Shown: in pieces, positions 1-8,902 of the stretch | Layout of the letters: every line of letters starts with the position of its first letter | How positions within the stretch are numbered: the stretch's first letter is position 1 | Assembly (NCBI RefSeq): GCF_900142825.1 | Contig: NZ_FRCH01000004.1 | Coordinates: 186,001-250,000, forward strand | DNA length: 64,000 nucleotides | DNA from: Rhodanobacter sp. OK091 | GTDB taxonomy: Bacteria > Pseudomonadota > Gammaproteobacteria > Xanthomonadales > Rhodanobacteraceae | Direction: 5' to 3' | Position numbers and translations under genes: made by a program | The notes under the pieces: model-generated | Told to the model about the DNA's origin: nothing | What the model saw: only the letters and a program-made list of their open reading frames with translations | Database searches by the model: none

Positions 1-326
1 AGCGCGCAGACGAACAGCACGCCGAGATAAAGCTCAGGCGTCAGCAACGCGTGCCCGATGGGTTGCAGCGCCAACCCGAACAGCGGAAACAGCACGAAGG
101 TGCTGGCCAATACGGTCAGGTGCAGCCGCCAGTGCGCGATGCCCTGCACGATCGCCGCGCGCGGCAGCTTGGCGCCGTGCAGGAAGAACAGCAGCGCGAT
201 CGCGGCGTCGGTGATCCAGTCGAATACCCGCGCCGCCTCGCCGCGACACGGCAACAGCGAGGCCAGTATCACGGTGGCGAGCAGGGTGAGGGTGAAATTG
301 TCCGGGCGAAAGCGCTGCAACGACAT
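1..326 (-). CDS. Bile acid:sodium symporter family protein (SBF-like), N-terminal part, cut by window edge
   Basis: The gene starts with ATG at 326 and runs off the left edge, so only the first 108 codons are visible. They encode hydrophobic segments near residues 10-22, 38-50 and 65-85, with short charged loops and the motif ALLFFLHG, which resembles the SBF-like branch (YfeH/Rch1 type) of the bile acid:sodium symporter superfamily. The expected role is transport of an organic anion or ion across the inner membrane; the substrate cannot be told. The start lies 9 nt after the dedA stop on the same strand, so the two are probably co-transcribed and translationally coupled. The family call rests on a third of the protein. 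Confidence 0.7.
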   Translation of the reverse strand, partial: MSLQRFRPDNFTLTLLATVILASLLPCRGEAARVFDWITDAAIALLFFLHGAKLPRAAIVQGIAHWRLHLTVLASTFVLFPLFGLALQPIGHALLTPELYLGVLFVCA

Positions 327-335
327 GCGGGTAAC

Positions 336-956
336 TCAATCCTGCTCGCAGCGCGCGCGGCGCCGATGCCGCCACCACAACACCAGCAGGGTCAGCGAAA
401 GGACGCCGACGAGCGCCCACAGGCTGCTCTGGCCGCGCTGGATCCACATCACCAGCCACTCGTGGTTGTCCGCGCCGAAGTAACCCAGATACACCCAGAA
501 CGGCACGCTGATCAGCGCGGCCAGGGTGTCGATCAACAGGAAGCGCAGGAACGACACGCGATGGGTGGTGCCGGCGGTGAGGTAGATCGTGGTACGCATG
601 CCGGGCAGGAAGCGCGCGAAGAACAGCATGCGGTTGCCGTACCGGGCGAATTTTTCCTGCACCATGGCATAGCGCGAAGGGGTCAGCACGCGCGCCACGA
701 AGCGCCACTGCAGGATGCGCGCACCGTAATGATGGCCAAGCAGGAAGATGCCGGCGTCGCCCAGCAGCACGCCGAACATCGCCAGTGCGAACATCGCATG
801 CACGTTCGCGTAGCCGAGTCCGGCGATCACGCCGCCGGCGACCAGGGTGATGTCCTCCGGCAACGGCAGGCCGGCGCCGCAGATCATCAGCGCGATGAAC
901 ACCGCGATGTAGCCGTTCTCGGCGAAGATCGTGATCAGATGCTGCAGCAGATCCAT
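336..956 (-). CDS. DedA family inner-membrane protein
   Basis: A 206-residue polytopic protein of usual DedA length. It has the family's N-terminal acidic/proline motif (LPLPEDITL, residues about 30-38) and the signature RFLPGMR at 115-121, followed by further hydrophobic segments and a basic, Arg-rich C-terminus. DedA proteins are inner-membrane proteins of the SNARE-associated/DedA superfamily, several of which act in lipid-carrier or phospholipid flipping and membrane homeostasis. Which member this is cannot be decided here. It follows dnaG by 80 bp and is followed after 9 nt by the SBF-like transporter gene, with which it probably forms an operon. Confidence 0.9.
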   Translation of the reverse strand: MDLLQHLITIFAENGYIAVFIALMICGAGLPLPEDITLVAGGVIAGLGYANVHAMFALAMFGVLLGDAGIFLLGHHYGARILQWRFVARVLTPSRYAMVQEKFARYGNRMLFFARFLPGMRTTIYLTAGTTHRVSFLRFLLIDTLAALISVPFWVYLGYFGADNHEWLVMWIQRGQSSLWALVGVLSLTLLVLWWRHRRRARCEQD

Positions 957-988
957 CTATGTCCATGCCTCATGTGCGGAGTTCCCTG

Positions 989-1016
989 CGTCGGCCGCGA
1001 AGTGTGACGGCCGACG
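989..1016 (-). terminator. Hairpin between dnaG and dedA (no U-tract)
   Basis: Perfect 9-bp stem CGTCGGCCG / CGGCCGACG with a 10-nt loop in the 80-bp gap after dnaG. No T-run follows on the minus strand, so it is either a Rho-assisted terminator or an mRNA-processing hairpin. Separately, the dnaG stop codon lies in the 16-bp palindrome GCAAATCATGATTTGC at 1032-1047. Confidence 0.4.
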
Positions 1017-1036
1017 ATTCGCCGTGACGCTGCAAA

Positions 1037-2764
1037 TCATGATTTGCTGCTCATCTGTTCGCGAAGCGGCAATAGCGTGCGCAACTCCGCCTTCTCAGCA
1101 TCGCTGAGCTGATCGCGCCGAGCGCTGAGGGAGTTGCGGCGCTGGATCAGCGATTGGTGCTCCATGCGCTCGAGTGCCGACATGAACTCCAGCCGCTGGA
1201 TTTCCGGTTCACCCACCGACAACGCCGCCATCAGTTTCTGCAGCGACGGATATTCCGGCCGCTCGGCGAAGTGTTCCACCAGCACTGCGGAATTGATGCC
1301 GGGGCGCGATCGCGCAATGTCGAGCAGTTCGGCCAGCAGTCCCACGCCGGGCTTGTCCAGGCCCAGGAAGCGATAAGGCTTCTCCACCAGATCGGCCAGC
1401 CCGGGTTGCGCCAGCAGCAGCGAGATCGCGCTGCGGACCAGGCTGCGCTGCACCGCCACCGGGCGTTGCACGGCGCGATGCGCGGCCGGGTCGGCCTGCA
1501 GCATGGCGCGGGCACCGCTGCGTTTTTCGAGTTCCTGCGCCATAAGGTCGCGGAACGCACCGTCAGGCAGTTTCGCGATCAGCGGACGGGCGCGTTCGGC
1601 CAGCCGCGCGCGGCCGTCGAGGCTGCCCATCTCCACGTCGTGCGACAGCTCGTTGAAAAAGTAATCCGACAGTGGCATCGCCTGCTTGATGCGTTGTTCG
1701 AAGCCATCTCTGCCTTCCTTGCGCACCAGCGAATCCGGGTCCTCGCCATCGGGCAGGAACAGGAAATACGCCTGGCGGCCATCGCGCAGCCGCGGCAGCG
1801 CGGACTCCAGCGCCTTCCACGCGGCAGCGCGGCCTGCACGGTCGCCGTCGAAACAGAACACCACGTCGGGCGCGGCGCGGAACAGCACCTCGGTGTGCTC
1901 CGGCGTGGTCGCCGTGCCCAGCGTGGCCACCGCAATCGGCAGCCCGGCCTGGTGCAGCGCGATCACATCCATGTAGCCCTCGACCACCACGATCCGCTGC
2001 AGGTTCGCGTTGGCCTGCTTGACCTGCCACAACGCGAACAGCTCGCGGCCCTTGTGGAACAGCGGTGTCTCGGGCGAATTCAGATATTTCGGCGACTGCT
2101 CCGAACTCAAGACCCTGCCGCCGAACGCGATTACCCGGCCGCGGCGATCGAGGATGGGAAACATCAGCCGCTCGCGGAAGCGGTCGTACTTGCTGCCGCG
2201 CTCGCTGCTGGCGACCATGCCGGCTTCGTTCAGCAGCTGCATGCGCCGCTCGCTGTTGCCCAGCGACTTGATCACACCGTCGTAGCCGGCCGGCGCCCAG
2301 CCGAGGCGGAAGCGCTTGATCGTTTCCGCGTCCAGCCCGCGCTTTTTGCAATACGCCTGCGCGTCGGCGTTGCGCGGCAGCTCGCCTTCGTACCAGCTCG
2401 CGGCGGCGTCCAGCAGCGCATAGAGATCGGTCTTGTCCTCACGCGGTGCGGCCTCGCGACCGCCTTCGCGCGGCACTTTCAGGCCGACCGTCTGCGCCAG
2501 TTCCTCGACCGCATCGGGAAATTCCAGGCGCTCGTAGTCCATCAGAAACTTCAACGCGCTGCCGTGCGCGCCGCAGCCGAAGCAATGGAAGAATTGCTTG
2601 GCCGGGCTGACATAGAACGACGGCGAGCGTTCGTTGTGGAACGGGCAGCACGCCGTCCACTCGCGCCCCGCCTTCTTCAGCGGCACCCGCCGCTCGATCA
2701 CGTCGACGATGTCGACGCGAGCAAGCAGTTCATCGATGAAGCTGTCGGGAATCAGGCCGCGCAT
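1037..2764 (-). CDS. dnaG: DNA primase
   Basis: Synthesises RNA primers for chromosome replication at the fork, acting with DnaB helicase. The 575-residue length is normal. The N-terminal CHC2 zinc-binding domain shows C40, H43, C61 and C64; the TOPRIM catalytic domain carries EGYMDV at 262-267 and FDGDRAG at 305-311; the C-terminal third is the helicase-interaction region. The start chosen is the ATG at 2764, immediately before the conserved N-terminal segment IPDSFIDELL. A TAGACT box lies 8 nt upstream of the ATG, so the message may be nearly leaderless. In E. coli dnaG sits between rpsU and rpoD; here rpsU is 1.3 kb upstream, and dedA rather than rpoD follows. Confidence 0.98.
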   Translation of the reverse strand: MRGLIPDSFIDELLARVDIVDVIERRVPLKKAGREWTACCPFHNERSPSFYVSPAKQFFHCFGCGAHGSALKFLMDYERLEFPDAVEELAQTVGLKVPREGGREAAPREDKTDLYALLDAAASWYEGELPRNADAQAYCKKRGLDAETIKRFRLGWAPAGYDGVIKSLGNSERRMQLLNEAGMVASSERGSKYDRFRERLMFPILDRRGRVIAFGGRVLSSEQSPKYLNSPETPLFHKGRELFALWQVKQANANLQRIVVVEGYMDVIALHQAGLPIAVATLGTATTPEHTEVLFRAAPDVVFCFDGDRAGRAAAWKALESALPRLRDGRQAYFLFLPDGEDPDSLVRKEGRDGFEQRIKQAMPLSDYFFNELSHDVEMGSLDGRARLAERARPLIAKLPDGAFRDLMAQELEKRSGARAMLQADPAAHRAVQRPVAVQRSLVRSAISLLLAQPGLADLVEKPYRFLGLDKPGVGLLAELLDIARSRPGINSAVLVEHFAERPEYPSLQKLMAALSVGEPEIQRLEFMSALERMEHQSLIQRRNSLSARRDQLSDAEKAELRTLLPLREQMSSKS

Positions 2765-2772
2765 AACGGCCT

Positions 2773-2778
2773 AGTCTA
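2773..2778 (-). promoter_or_regulatory. TANNNT box 8 nt upstream of dnaG ATG
   Basis: TAGACT on the minus strand with 8 nt to the start codon and no Shine-Dalgarno in between. Possible -10 element of a (nearly) leaderless dnaG transcript. No convincing -35 is seen. Confidence 0.3.
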
Positions 2779-2810
2779 CATTCCCGACAGCTGCCGGACG
2801 TTGGCGCTGG

Positions 2811-2981
2811 CTACAGGAGGTGGATCACCCCGATCACTGCCAGCACCGCCAGCAGGAACAAGATCACGAAGCACGCGAACAGCACTTTGGCGATGGTTGC
2901 GGTCACGCCGGAAACCGAGCCGAAACCAAGCCAGCCGGTAATCAGCGAAACAATGGCGAAAATGATGGCCCACTTGAGCAT
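2811..2981 (-). CDS. DUF1328 family small membrane protein (YtjA-like)
   Basis: A 56-residue protein made almost entirely of two hydrophobic helices separated by a short Gly/Ser-rich turn (LGFGSVSG), the usual layout of the DUF1328/YtjA family. The start at 2981 is preferred over upstream options because GGGAG lies about 9 nt before it and the family begins MLKWA. The function is unknown; these proteins are small inner-membrane proteins often linked to stress responses. It lies between yqeY and dnaG on the same strand, separated from yqeY by a small plus-strand gene. Confidence 0.85.
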   Translation of the reverse strand: MLKWAIIFAIVSLITGWLGFGSVSGVTATIAKVLFACFVILFLLAVLAVIGVIHLL

Positions 2982-3141
2982 GCGTGTCTCCCGCGGCGAT
3001 GAGTGGCCGCGCGGTAGCAGAACATCCGGCGAGCCATGTGCCGATTTGTAGCGGACCGGACGTGAAAGCAATGCATCGCGGACTTGCCGTCAACGACAGC
3101 GGCCGGCAAGCTGCATGGTCGGGCTGACAGGAAGATCGAGC

Positions 3142-3438
3142 ATGGTGATCACCGCGGTGATGGTGCACAAACAGCGGGCGCTCGTGCGTACGTTCGAACA
3201 GGCAGCCGCGACTACGGCGGCGACGGCGTGCACCGCCGAGCAATTGGGACTGAAGCCGGGCATGGCCTGGCACCAGCTCGTGGGCCACGCGGTGCTGCGT
3301 TGCCCGGGCGAGGGGCGTTATTTCCTGGATCTGGCGAACTGGCAGCAGCTGCGTCGCCAGCGCCGGCGCATGGCGCTGGCAGTGGTCGCCGGGCTGTTGA
3401 CGCTGGTGCTGATCCTGCTGGCGACCCGGACGCGCTGA
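3142..3438 (+). CDS. Small hypothetical protein with C-terminal membrane helix
   Basis: A 98-residue protein that I do not recognise. Residues 1 to about 65 are soluble, with a basic Gln/Arg-rich patch (QQLRRQRRR), followed by one hydrophobic helix ending in TRTR, which suggests a tail-anchored inner-membrane protein. AGGAAG at 3129-3134 supports ATG 3142; an in-frame upstream start at 3115 lacks such a site. It is the only plus-strand gene between rpsU and dnaG, and its stop is 4 bp from the convergent yqeY stop. Orientation and the ribosome-binding site argue that it is real, but no family is assigned. Confidence 0.65.
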   Translation: MVITAVMVHKQRALVRTFEQAAATTAATACTAEQLGLKPGMAWHQLVGHAVLRCPGEGRYFLDLANWQQLRRQRRRMALAVVAGLLTLVLILLATRTR

Positions 3439-3442
3439 AGCC

Positions 3443-3889
3443 TCAGCCGGCCAGCCTGGCCTTGATCTTGCCGGATACCACGGCCATGTCGGCGCGGCCG
3501 GCGGCCTTTTCCTTCACCGCAGCCACTACCTTGCCCATGTCACGGGCCGAGCTGGCACCGGTCTCGCCGATGGCGGCGGTGATCAATGCATCGATCTCCG
3601 CCTCGTTCAGCTTGGCTGGCAAATAGGTCTCGATCACCACCATCTCGGCGCGTTCGATCGCCGACAGGTCCTCGCGGTGGGCGGCGTCGAACTGGCTGAC
3701 CGAATCGCGCCGCTGCTTGAGCATCTTCTCCAGCGTTGCCAGCACTTGCACGTCATCCAGCTCGATCCGCTCGTCCACCTCGCGCTGCTTGATCGCCGCC
3801 AGCATCAGCCGGATCACGCCCAGGCGATGTTTTTCGCCACCGCGCATGGCGGTTTTCATGTCTTCGGTGAGCTGCTGCTTGAGTGTCAT
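3443..3889 (-). CDS. yqeY: GatB/YqeY domain-containing protein
   Basis: A 148-residue protein matching the stand-alone YqeY family throughout: the N-terminal KxxMxTAMR-like helix, the central LP.KL motif (YLPAKLNEAEI) and the C-terminal GRADMAVVSGKIKARL segment. The same domain is the tRNA-binding tail of GatB, the amidotransferase subunit that makes Gln-tRNA or Asn-tRNA, so a tRNA-related function is presumed. GGAGGT lies a suitable distance before ATG 3889. It is downstream of rpsU on the same strand, with a 206-bp gap holding a hairpin that may split expression. Confidence 0.93.
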   Translation of the reverse strand: MTLKQQLTEDMKTAMRGGEKHRLGVIRLMLAAIKQREVDERIELDDVQVLATLEKMLKQRRDSVSQFDAAHREDLSAIERAEMVVIETYLPAKLNEAEIDALITAAIGETGASSARDMGKVVAAVKEKAAGRADMAVVSGKIKARLAG

Positions 3890-3950
3890 GGCGGGGACCT
3901 CCGAGGTGGGGCGGTGCGGCGAGGAAAAACCATTCTACGGAAACGACAAA

Positions 3951-3979
3951 GCCGGCGTTGTCTTGCGGACAACACCGGC
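3951..3979 (-). terminator. Hairpin between rpsU and yqeY
   Basis: Arms GCCGGCGTTGTC and GACAACACCGGC pair over 12 positions (one C-A mismatch) around loop TTGCG, followed on the minus strand by TTTGTCGTTT. It looks like a weak intrinsic terminator or attenuator that would give more rpsU than yqeY message. Confidence 0.5.
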
Positions 3980-4095
3980 CAGTTCGAATCCGAGTGCTTG
4001 CGGTGGCTGCGAGAACCCGCGCCTACCGTGTTTCCTGTTATGCGCGGCGCCGGGGCGCTGCATGATCCATCGGCGGGCGATGGACCGGGGGAAAC

Positions 4096-4311
4096 TCAGT
4101 ACAGGCGGACTTTGCGCGAGACGTCACGCGACAGACGGCGCAGGTGACGCTTCACCGCGGCAGCGCGCTTGCGCTTGCGCTCCTGGGTCGGCTTCTCATA
4201 GAACTCACGCTTGCGCGTTTCAGCCAGGACGCCGGCCTTCTCGCAGGTACGCTTGAAACGACGCAGTGCAATCTCGAACGGCTCGTTCTCGCGAACTTTT
4301 ACGTTGGGCAT
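4096..4311 (-). CDS. rpsU: 30S ribosomal protein bS21
   Basis: A 71-residue, highly basic protein matching S21 over its whole length ([20 protein letters not shown] at the start, Lys/Arg-rich tail). S21 sits at the 30S platform near the anti-Shine-Dalgarno and helps initiation. GGAG precedes the ATG at a normal distance. A strong sigma70-type promoter is visible about 60 bp upstream, giving a leader of about 54 nt. rpsU is divergent from tsaD, and its promoter lies over the 5' end of tsaD. Confidence 0.98.
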   Translation of the reverse strand: MPNVKVRENEPFEIALRRFKRTCEKAGVLAETRKREFYEKPTQERKRKRAAAVKRHLRRLSRDVSRKVRLY

Positions 4312-4371
4312 GGAAACTCCGAGTGGTAATCTGCCCGCTTGTACGGGACTGTCAAATAGGGCGAGCCGCGA

Positions 4372-4401
4372 ATTATACCGTGGATATCACAGAATTTTCA
4401 A
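4372..4401 (-). promoter_or_regulatory. rpsU promoter
   Basis: On the minus strand: -35 TTGAAA (4396-4401), 18-bp spacer, -10 TATAAT (4372-4377, perfect consensus), predicted start near 4365. It overlaps the GTG at 4380 that could otherwise be the tsaD start, which argues for a later tsaD start. Confidence 0.75.
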
Positions 4402-4406
4402 AGCCG

Positions 4407-5453
4407 GTGAACAAGCCCGCCATTGGCCCCGTGCTGGGCATCGAAACCTCTTGCGACGAAACCGGCGTGGCGCTGCTGCGCTGGGAGCCGGAGGCGCCCG
4501 GCTGCGGGCTGCTGGCGCATACCTTGTATAGCCAGATCAAGCTGCATGCCGATTACGGTGGCGTGGTGCCGGAACTGGCCAGCCGCGACCATGTACGCAA
4601 GCTGCTGCCGCTGATCCGCGAGGCGCTGGCCGAGGCCGGCCTGACCGCGCAGGACCTGGGCGGCGTGGCGTATACCGCCGGCCCCGGCCTGGTCGGGGCC
4701 TTGCTGGTAGGCGCTTCGGCCGGGCGCGCGCTGGCCTGGGCGCTAGGTGTGCCGGCGATCGGTGTGCACCACATGGAAGGTCACTTGCTGGCTCCGCTGC
4801 TGGAGGACAACCCGCCCGAGCCGCCGTTCGTGGCGTTGCTGGTGTCCGGCGGCCATTCCATGCTGGTCGAGGTGAAGGCGATCGGCCAGTACACGATTCT
4901 GGGCGATACCCTCGATGACGCCGCCGGCGAGGCGTTCGACAAGACCGCCAAGATGATGGGGCTGCCGTACCCCGGCGGCCCGGCGCTGGCGAAACTGGCC
5001 GAACAGGGCCGCCCGGGCGCATTCCGCTTCTCGCGCCCGATGACCGACCGGCCCGGCCTGGATTTCAGCTTCTCGGGCCTGAAAACCCAGGTGCTGCTGG
5101 CCTGGCAGCATTCCGATCAAAGCGAACAGACCCGCGCCGACATCGCCCGCGCGTTCGAGGAAGCCATCGTGGACACGCTGATCATCAAGTGCCGCCGCGC
5201 CCTGCAGGCCAGCGGCGCGCAGCGGCTGGTGATCGCTGGCGGCGTCGGTGCGAACCGGAGATTGCGCAGCGAGCTGGCGGCGGCCGCTGTGAAGGATGGT
5301 TTCCAGGCCTATTTCCCGCGACTGGATTTCTGCACCGACAACGGCGCGATGATCGCGCTGGCGGGGGCGATCCGGCTGGCCAGCGGCCAGCATCAGGACG
5401 CATCGGTGCAGGTTTATCCGCGCTGGGACTTGCAAAGCCTGCCGGCGGCGTAA
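4407..5453 (+). CDS. tsaD: tRNA N6-adenosine threonylcarbamoyltransferase
   Basis: Catalyses the final step of t6A37 formation on ANN-decoding tRNAs, together with TsaB and TsaE. With the GTG start at 4407 the protein is 348 residues, close to the family norm. It shows the N-terminal [10 protein letters not shown] motif (11-20), the metal-binding HMEGH (122-126), SGGHS (147-151) and the late DNGAMIA metal/substrate motif. Start choice is uncertain: in-frame GTGs exist at 4380, 4407 and 4431; 4380 falls inside the rpsU promoter and adds residues the family lacks. A TTATAC box at 4374-4379 could drive it. The 3' end is 16 bp from convergent rluF. Confidence 0.95.
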   Translation: MNKPAIGPVLGIETSCDETGVALLRWEPEAPGCGLLAHTLYSQIKLHADYGGVVPELASRDHVRKLLPLIREALAEAGLTAQDLGGVAYTAGPGLVGALLVGASAGRALAWALGVPAIGVHHMEGHLLAPLLEDNPPEPPFVALLVSGGHSMLVEVKAIGQYTILGDTLDDAAGEAFDKTAKMMGLPYPGGPALAKLAEQGRPGAFRFSRPMTDRPGLDFSFSGLKTQVLLAWQHSDQSEQTRADIARAFEEAIVDTLIIKCRRALQASGAQRLVIAGGVGANRRLRSELAAAAVKDGFQAYFPRLDFCTDNGAMIALAGAIRLASGQHQDASVQVYPRWDLQSLPAA

Positions 5454-5469
5454 GGCCACCAGTCGCGAC

Positions 5470-6189
5470 TCACCATTGCGTGCGGCCGGGCAGCAGGCCT
5501 TTCAGCTCCGCCTCGGTGAGATTGCGCCATTGCCCGACCTTCAAGTGGGCCAGCTTCACGTTGACGATGCGCACGCGGCGCAGCTGGGTCACCCGGTAGC
5601 CGAACGCGGCAGCCATCAAGCGTATCTGCCGGTTCAAGCCCTGGGTCAACACGATCGAGAAGCCGAACTTGGCGATACGGCGTACGCGGCAGGGTTGGGT
5701 CATCTGGCCGTGAATGCGCACGCCCTTGGCCATGCCGGCGAGGAATTCATCGGTGACGGCCTTGTTCACCGCGACCAGGTATTCCTTCTCGTGCCCGTTC
5801 TCCGCGCGCAGGATCTCGTTGACGATATCGCCGTTGCTGGTCAGCAGGATCAACCCCTCGGAGTCTTTATCCAGCCTCCCGATCGGAAAGATCCGCTGCG
5901 GATGGTCGACGAAATCGACGATATTGCCGTCGACGCCGTGGTCGGTGGTGCAAGTGATGCCGACCGGCTTGTTCAGCGCGATGTACACGGCCTTTTTCGC
6001 GGCCGGCGTGGCCGCGAGAATGCGCGCACGCACGATCTCGCCATCGACGCGCACCTCGTCGCCTTCCAGCGCCTTGGCGCCCGTGCCGACGACCTCGCCA
6101 TTGATGCTGACGCGGCCGGCGAGCAGCAGCTCATCCGCCTCGCGGCGCGAGCACAGGCCGGCTTCGCTGATGTATTTGTTGACGCGCAT
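5470..6189 (-). CDS. rluF: 23S rRNA pseudouridine synthase of the RsuA/RluF family
   Basis: A 239-residue enzyme with an N-terminal S4 RNA-binding domain (about 1-60) and an RsuA/RluB/E/F catalytic domain. The catalytic motif GRLDKDSEG lies at 104-112, with D107 as nucleophile. The arrangement and the segments VYIALNKPVGITC and QGLNRQIR fit RluF, which makes pseudouridine at 2604 of 23S rRNA; RluE or RsuA specificity cannot be excluded without alignment. The stop is 16 bp from the convergent tsaD stop. Upstream lies a copy of the purine-rich dyad repeat, which separates it from the ABC exporter operon on the same strand. Confidence 0.88.
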   Translation of the reverse strand: MRVNKYISEAGLCSRREADELLLAGRVSINGEVVGTGAKALEGDEVRVDGEIVRARILAATPAAKKAVYIALNKPVGITCTTDHGVDGNIVDFVDHPQRIFPIGRLDKDSEGLILLTSNGDIVNEILRAENGHEKEYLVAVNKAVTDEFLAGMAKGVRIHGQMTQPCRVRRIAKFGFSIVLTQGLNRQIRLMAAAFGYRVTQLRRVRIVNVKLAHLKVGQWRNLTEAELKGLLPGRTQW

Positions 6190-6192
6190 TAG

Positions 6193-6296
6193 ACGAGGAG
6201 TGAGTGAAGAGGAGTGAGGAGAGAGTATGTGGAGCGAAGCAGGTAGCGGCTTTCACTCATTTCTCACTCCTCTCCACTCGTTTCTGCTCTCAAGAC
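6193..6296. repeat. Purine-rich dyad repeat, copy 1
   Basis: Left arm 6202-6226 begins GAGTGAAGAGGAGTGAGG; right arm 6254-6279 is its near reverse complement, containing CTCACTCCTCTCCACTC. Related copies lie at about 31330-31412 and 59770-59885. This copy sits between the 3' end of the ABC permease gene and rluF, its right arm ending just before the permease stop. Confidence 0.75.
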
Positions 6297-7065
6297 CGCA
6301 GCCCGATGCCGCGCTTCAGCAGCTGCAGCGCCACGATCGACAGTCCGGCCACGAACGCGAGCATGACCGCGAACGCCACGCCCACGTGCACGTCGCTGAT
6401 GCCGAGCACGCCGAAGCGGAACGCGTTGACCATGTACAGGATCGGGTTGGCCCGCGAGATCGCCTGCCACGGTTCGCCCAGCATGTTCACCGAATAGAAC
6501 ACGCCGCCCAGATAGGTCAGCGGGGTCAGCACGAAGGTGGGCACCAGCGCGATGTCGTCGAATTTCTTCGCGTAGATCGCGTTGACGAAACCGGCCAGCG
6601 AGAAGATCGTGGCGCCCAGCAGTACCGAGGCGAACGTGATCAGCGGATGCAGTACGTGCAGGTCGGTGAAGAACAAGGCGATCAGCAAGACCAGGATGCC
6701 GACGACAAGCCCGCGCACCACGGCGCCGGAAACGTAGCCGAGCAGGATCACCCAGTTCGGCATCGGCGACACCAGCATCTCCTCCACCGCGCGGCTGAAC
6801 TTGGCGCCGAAGAACGAGCTGGAGATATTGCCGTAGCTGTTGGTGATGATGCTCATCATCACCAGGCCGGGCACGATGTACTGCATGTAAGTGAAGCCGC
6901 CCTCGATGTTGCCGATGCGGCTGCCGATCAGCTTGCCGAAGATGACGAAGTACAGCGTCATGGTGATCGCCGGGGGGATCAGCGTCTGCGTCCAGATCCG
7001 CATGATGCGCACGATTTCGCGGCGTACGACGGTATTGAGAGCGACCAGGTTGGCGGCGGTGTTGC

Positions 7066-7069
<4 letters not shown>
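6290..7069 (-). CDS. yadH: ABC-2 type exporter permease (YadH-like)
   Basis: A 259-residue ABC-2 family membrane subunit with six predicted helices, an amphipathic N-terminus (ALNTVVRREIVRIMRIW) and the family's conserved loop PMPNWVILLGYV between helices two and three. It pairs with the ATPase gene directly upstream: its ATG overlaps the ATPase stop by 4 nt. The pair resembles E. coli YadG/YadH, an exporter of unknown cargo; the same family also contains polysaccharide and drug exporters. Translational coupling supports obligate partnership. Confidence 0.88.
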
Positions 7070-8073
<1,004 letters not shown>

Positions 8074-8090
8074 CGAGGGGGTTAGCCTTT

Positions 8091-8096
8091 ATTATA
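8091..8096 (-). promoter_or_regulatory. -10 box for the ABC exporter operon
   Basis: Perfect TATAAT on the minus strand, 17 nt before the 8073 start. The region 17-18 bp upstream has no good -35, so an activator may be needed. The same bases read TTATAG on the plus strand and could also serve the divergent reductase gene. Confidence 0.4.
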
Positions 8097-8155
8097 GCGG
8101 GCCAAGCCTAGCCGTCTGGCCCGCCAGACCGCACACACCGTTTCCGGAAACCTTC

Positions 8156-8902
8156 ATGGCCGACCACTTCCAGCTCCGTCTCGTCGACGGCTTCATGCTC
8201 GCCCCCACGGTGCGCCACCTCATATTCGAGCGTGTCGACGGCCAGCCGCTGGCGTTCCAGCCCGGTCAGTTCCTGCAGGTGCACTTCCACTACGACGACG
8301 GCACGGCGACCAAGCGCAGTTACTCGGTGGCGACCATCGGCGACGGCAGCTCTCCGGTGAAGCGTATCGAGATCGCGGTGAGCTACGTCGAGGGCGGCGC
8401 AGCGACCCAATTGCTTGGCGGTCTGGAACCCGGTGGCGTCATCGACGCCAGCGGCCCGTACGGCCGTTTCTGTCTGCAGGCCGCCGATACCCATCCGCGC
8501 TACCTGCTGCTGGCCACCGGCACCGGTGTCACCCCGTACCGCGCCATGCTGCCGCAGATCGAGAAGCTGTTGGCTGCCGGAGATCGCGAAGTGGTGCTGC
8601 TGTACGGCGCTCGCACCGAAGCGGAGCTGCTCTACGGCGAGGAGTTCGAAGCGTTCGCGCAAACCCATCCCGGCTTCATCTTCCATGGCTGCCTCAGCCG
8701 CGAAGCCCGCGCCACTCCGCGCGCCACCGATCGCAGCGGCCATGTGCAGCATGTGCTGGCCGAACTCGGCCCGCATGCCGACCGCGACATCGCCTATCTG
8801 TGCGGCAATCCGAACATGGTCGATGCCGCCTTCGCCACGCTGAAGGAATTCGGCCTGCCGGTGCCCCAGATCCGCCGCGAGAAATACATCAGCTCGCGTT
8901 GA
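8156..8902 (+). CDS. Ferredoxin--NADP+ reductase
   Basis: A 248-residue flavoprotein of the short bacterial Fpr type, passing electrons between NADPH and ferredoxin or flavodoxin. The FAD-binding motif RSYSVA lies near residue 58, and the NADP-binding motif GTGVTPYRAML near 125; the C-terminus is YISSR. ATG 8156 is chosen because GGAAA lies 7-11 nt before it and homology begins with the next residues; reading further upstream would run through the divergent promoter region. No partner ferredoxin gene is adjacent. Confidence 0.88.
   Translation: MADHFQLRLVDGFMLAPTVRHLIFERVDGQPLAFQPGQFLQVHFHYDDGTATKRSYSVATIGDGSSPVKRIEIAVSYVEGGAATQLLGGLEPGGVIDASGPYGRFCLQAADTHPRYLLLATGTGVTPYRAMLPQIEKLLAAGDREVVLLYGARTEAELLYGEEFEAFAQTHPGFIFHGCLSREARATPRATDRSGHVQHVLAELGPHADRDIAYLCGNPNMVDAAFATLKEFGLPVPQIRREKYISSR

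Noticed and set aside
1154..2941. A 595-codon plus-strand open frame across dnaG
   Set aside because: It is antisense to an unmistakable DnaG, Arg/Gln/His-rich, without any known motif. Long antisense frames are expected at this G+C.
4266..4406. Longer tsaD N-terminus from 4266 or GTG 4380
   Set aside because: It overlaps rpsU and its promoter and adds residues absent from TsaD proteins; the conserved motif begins near 4437.
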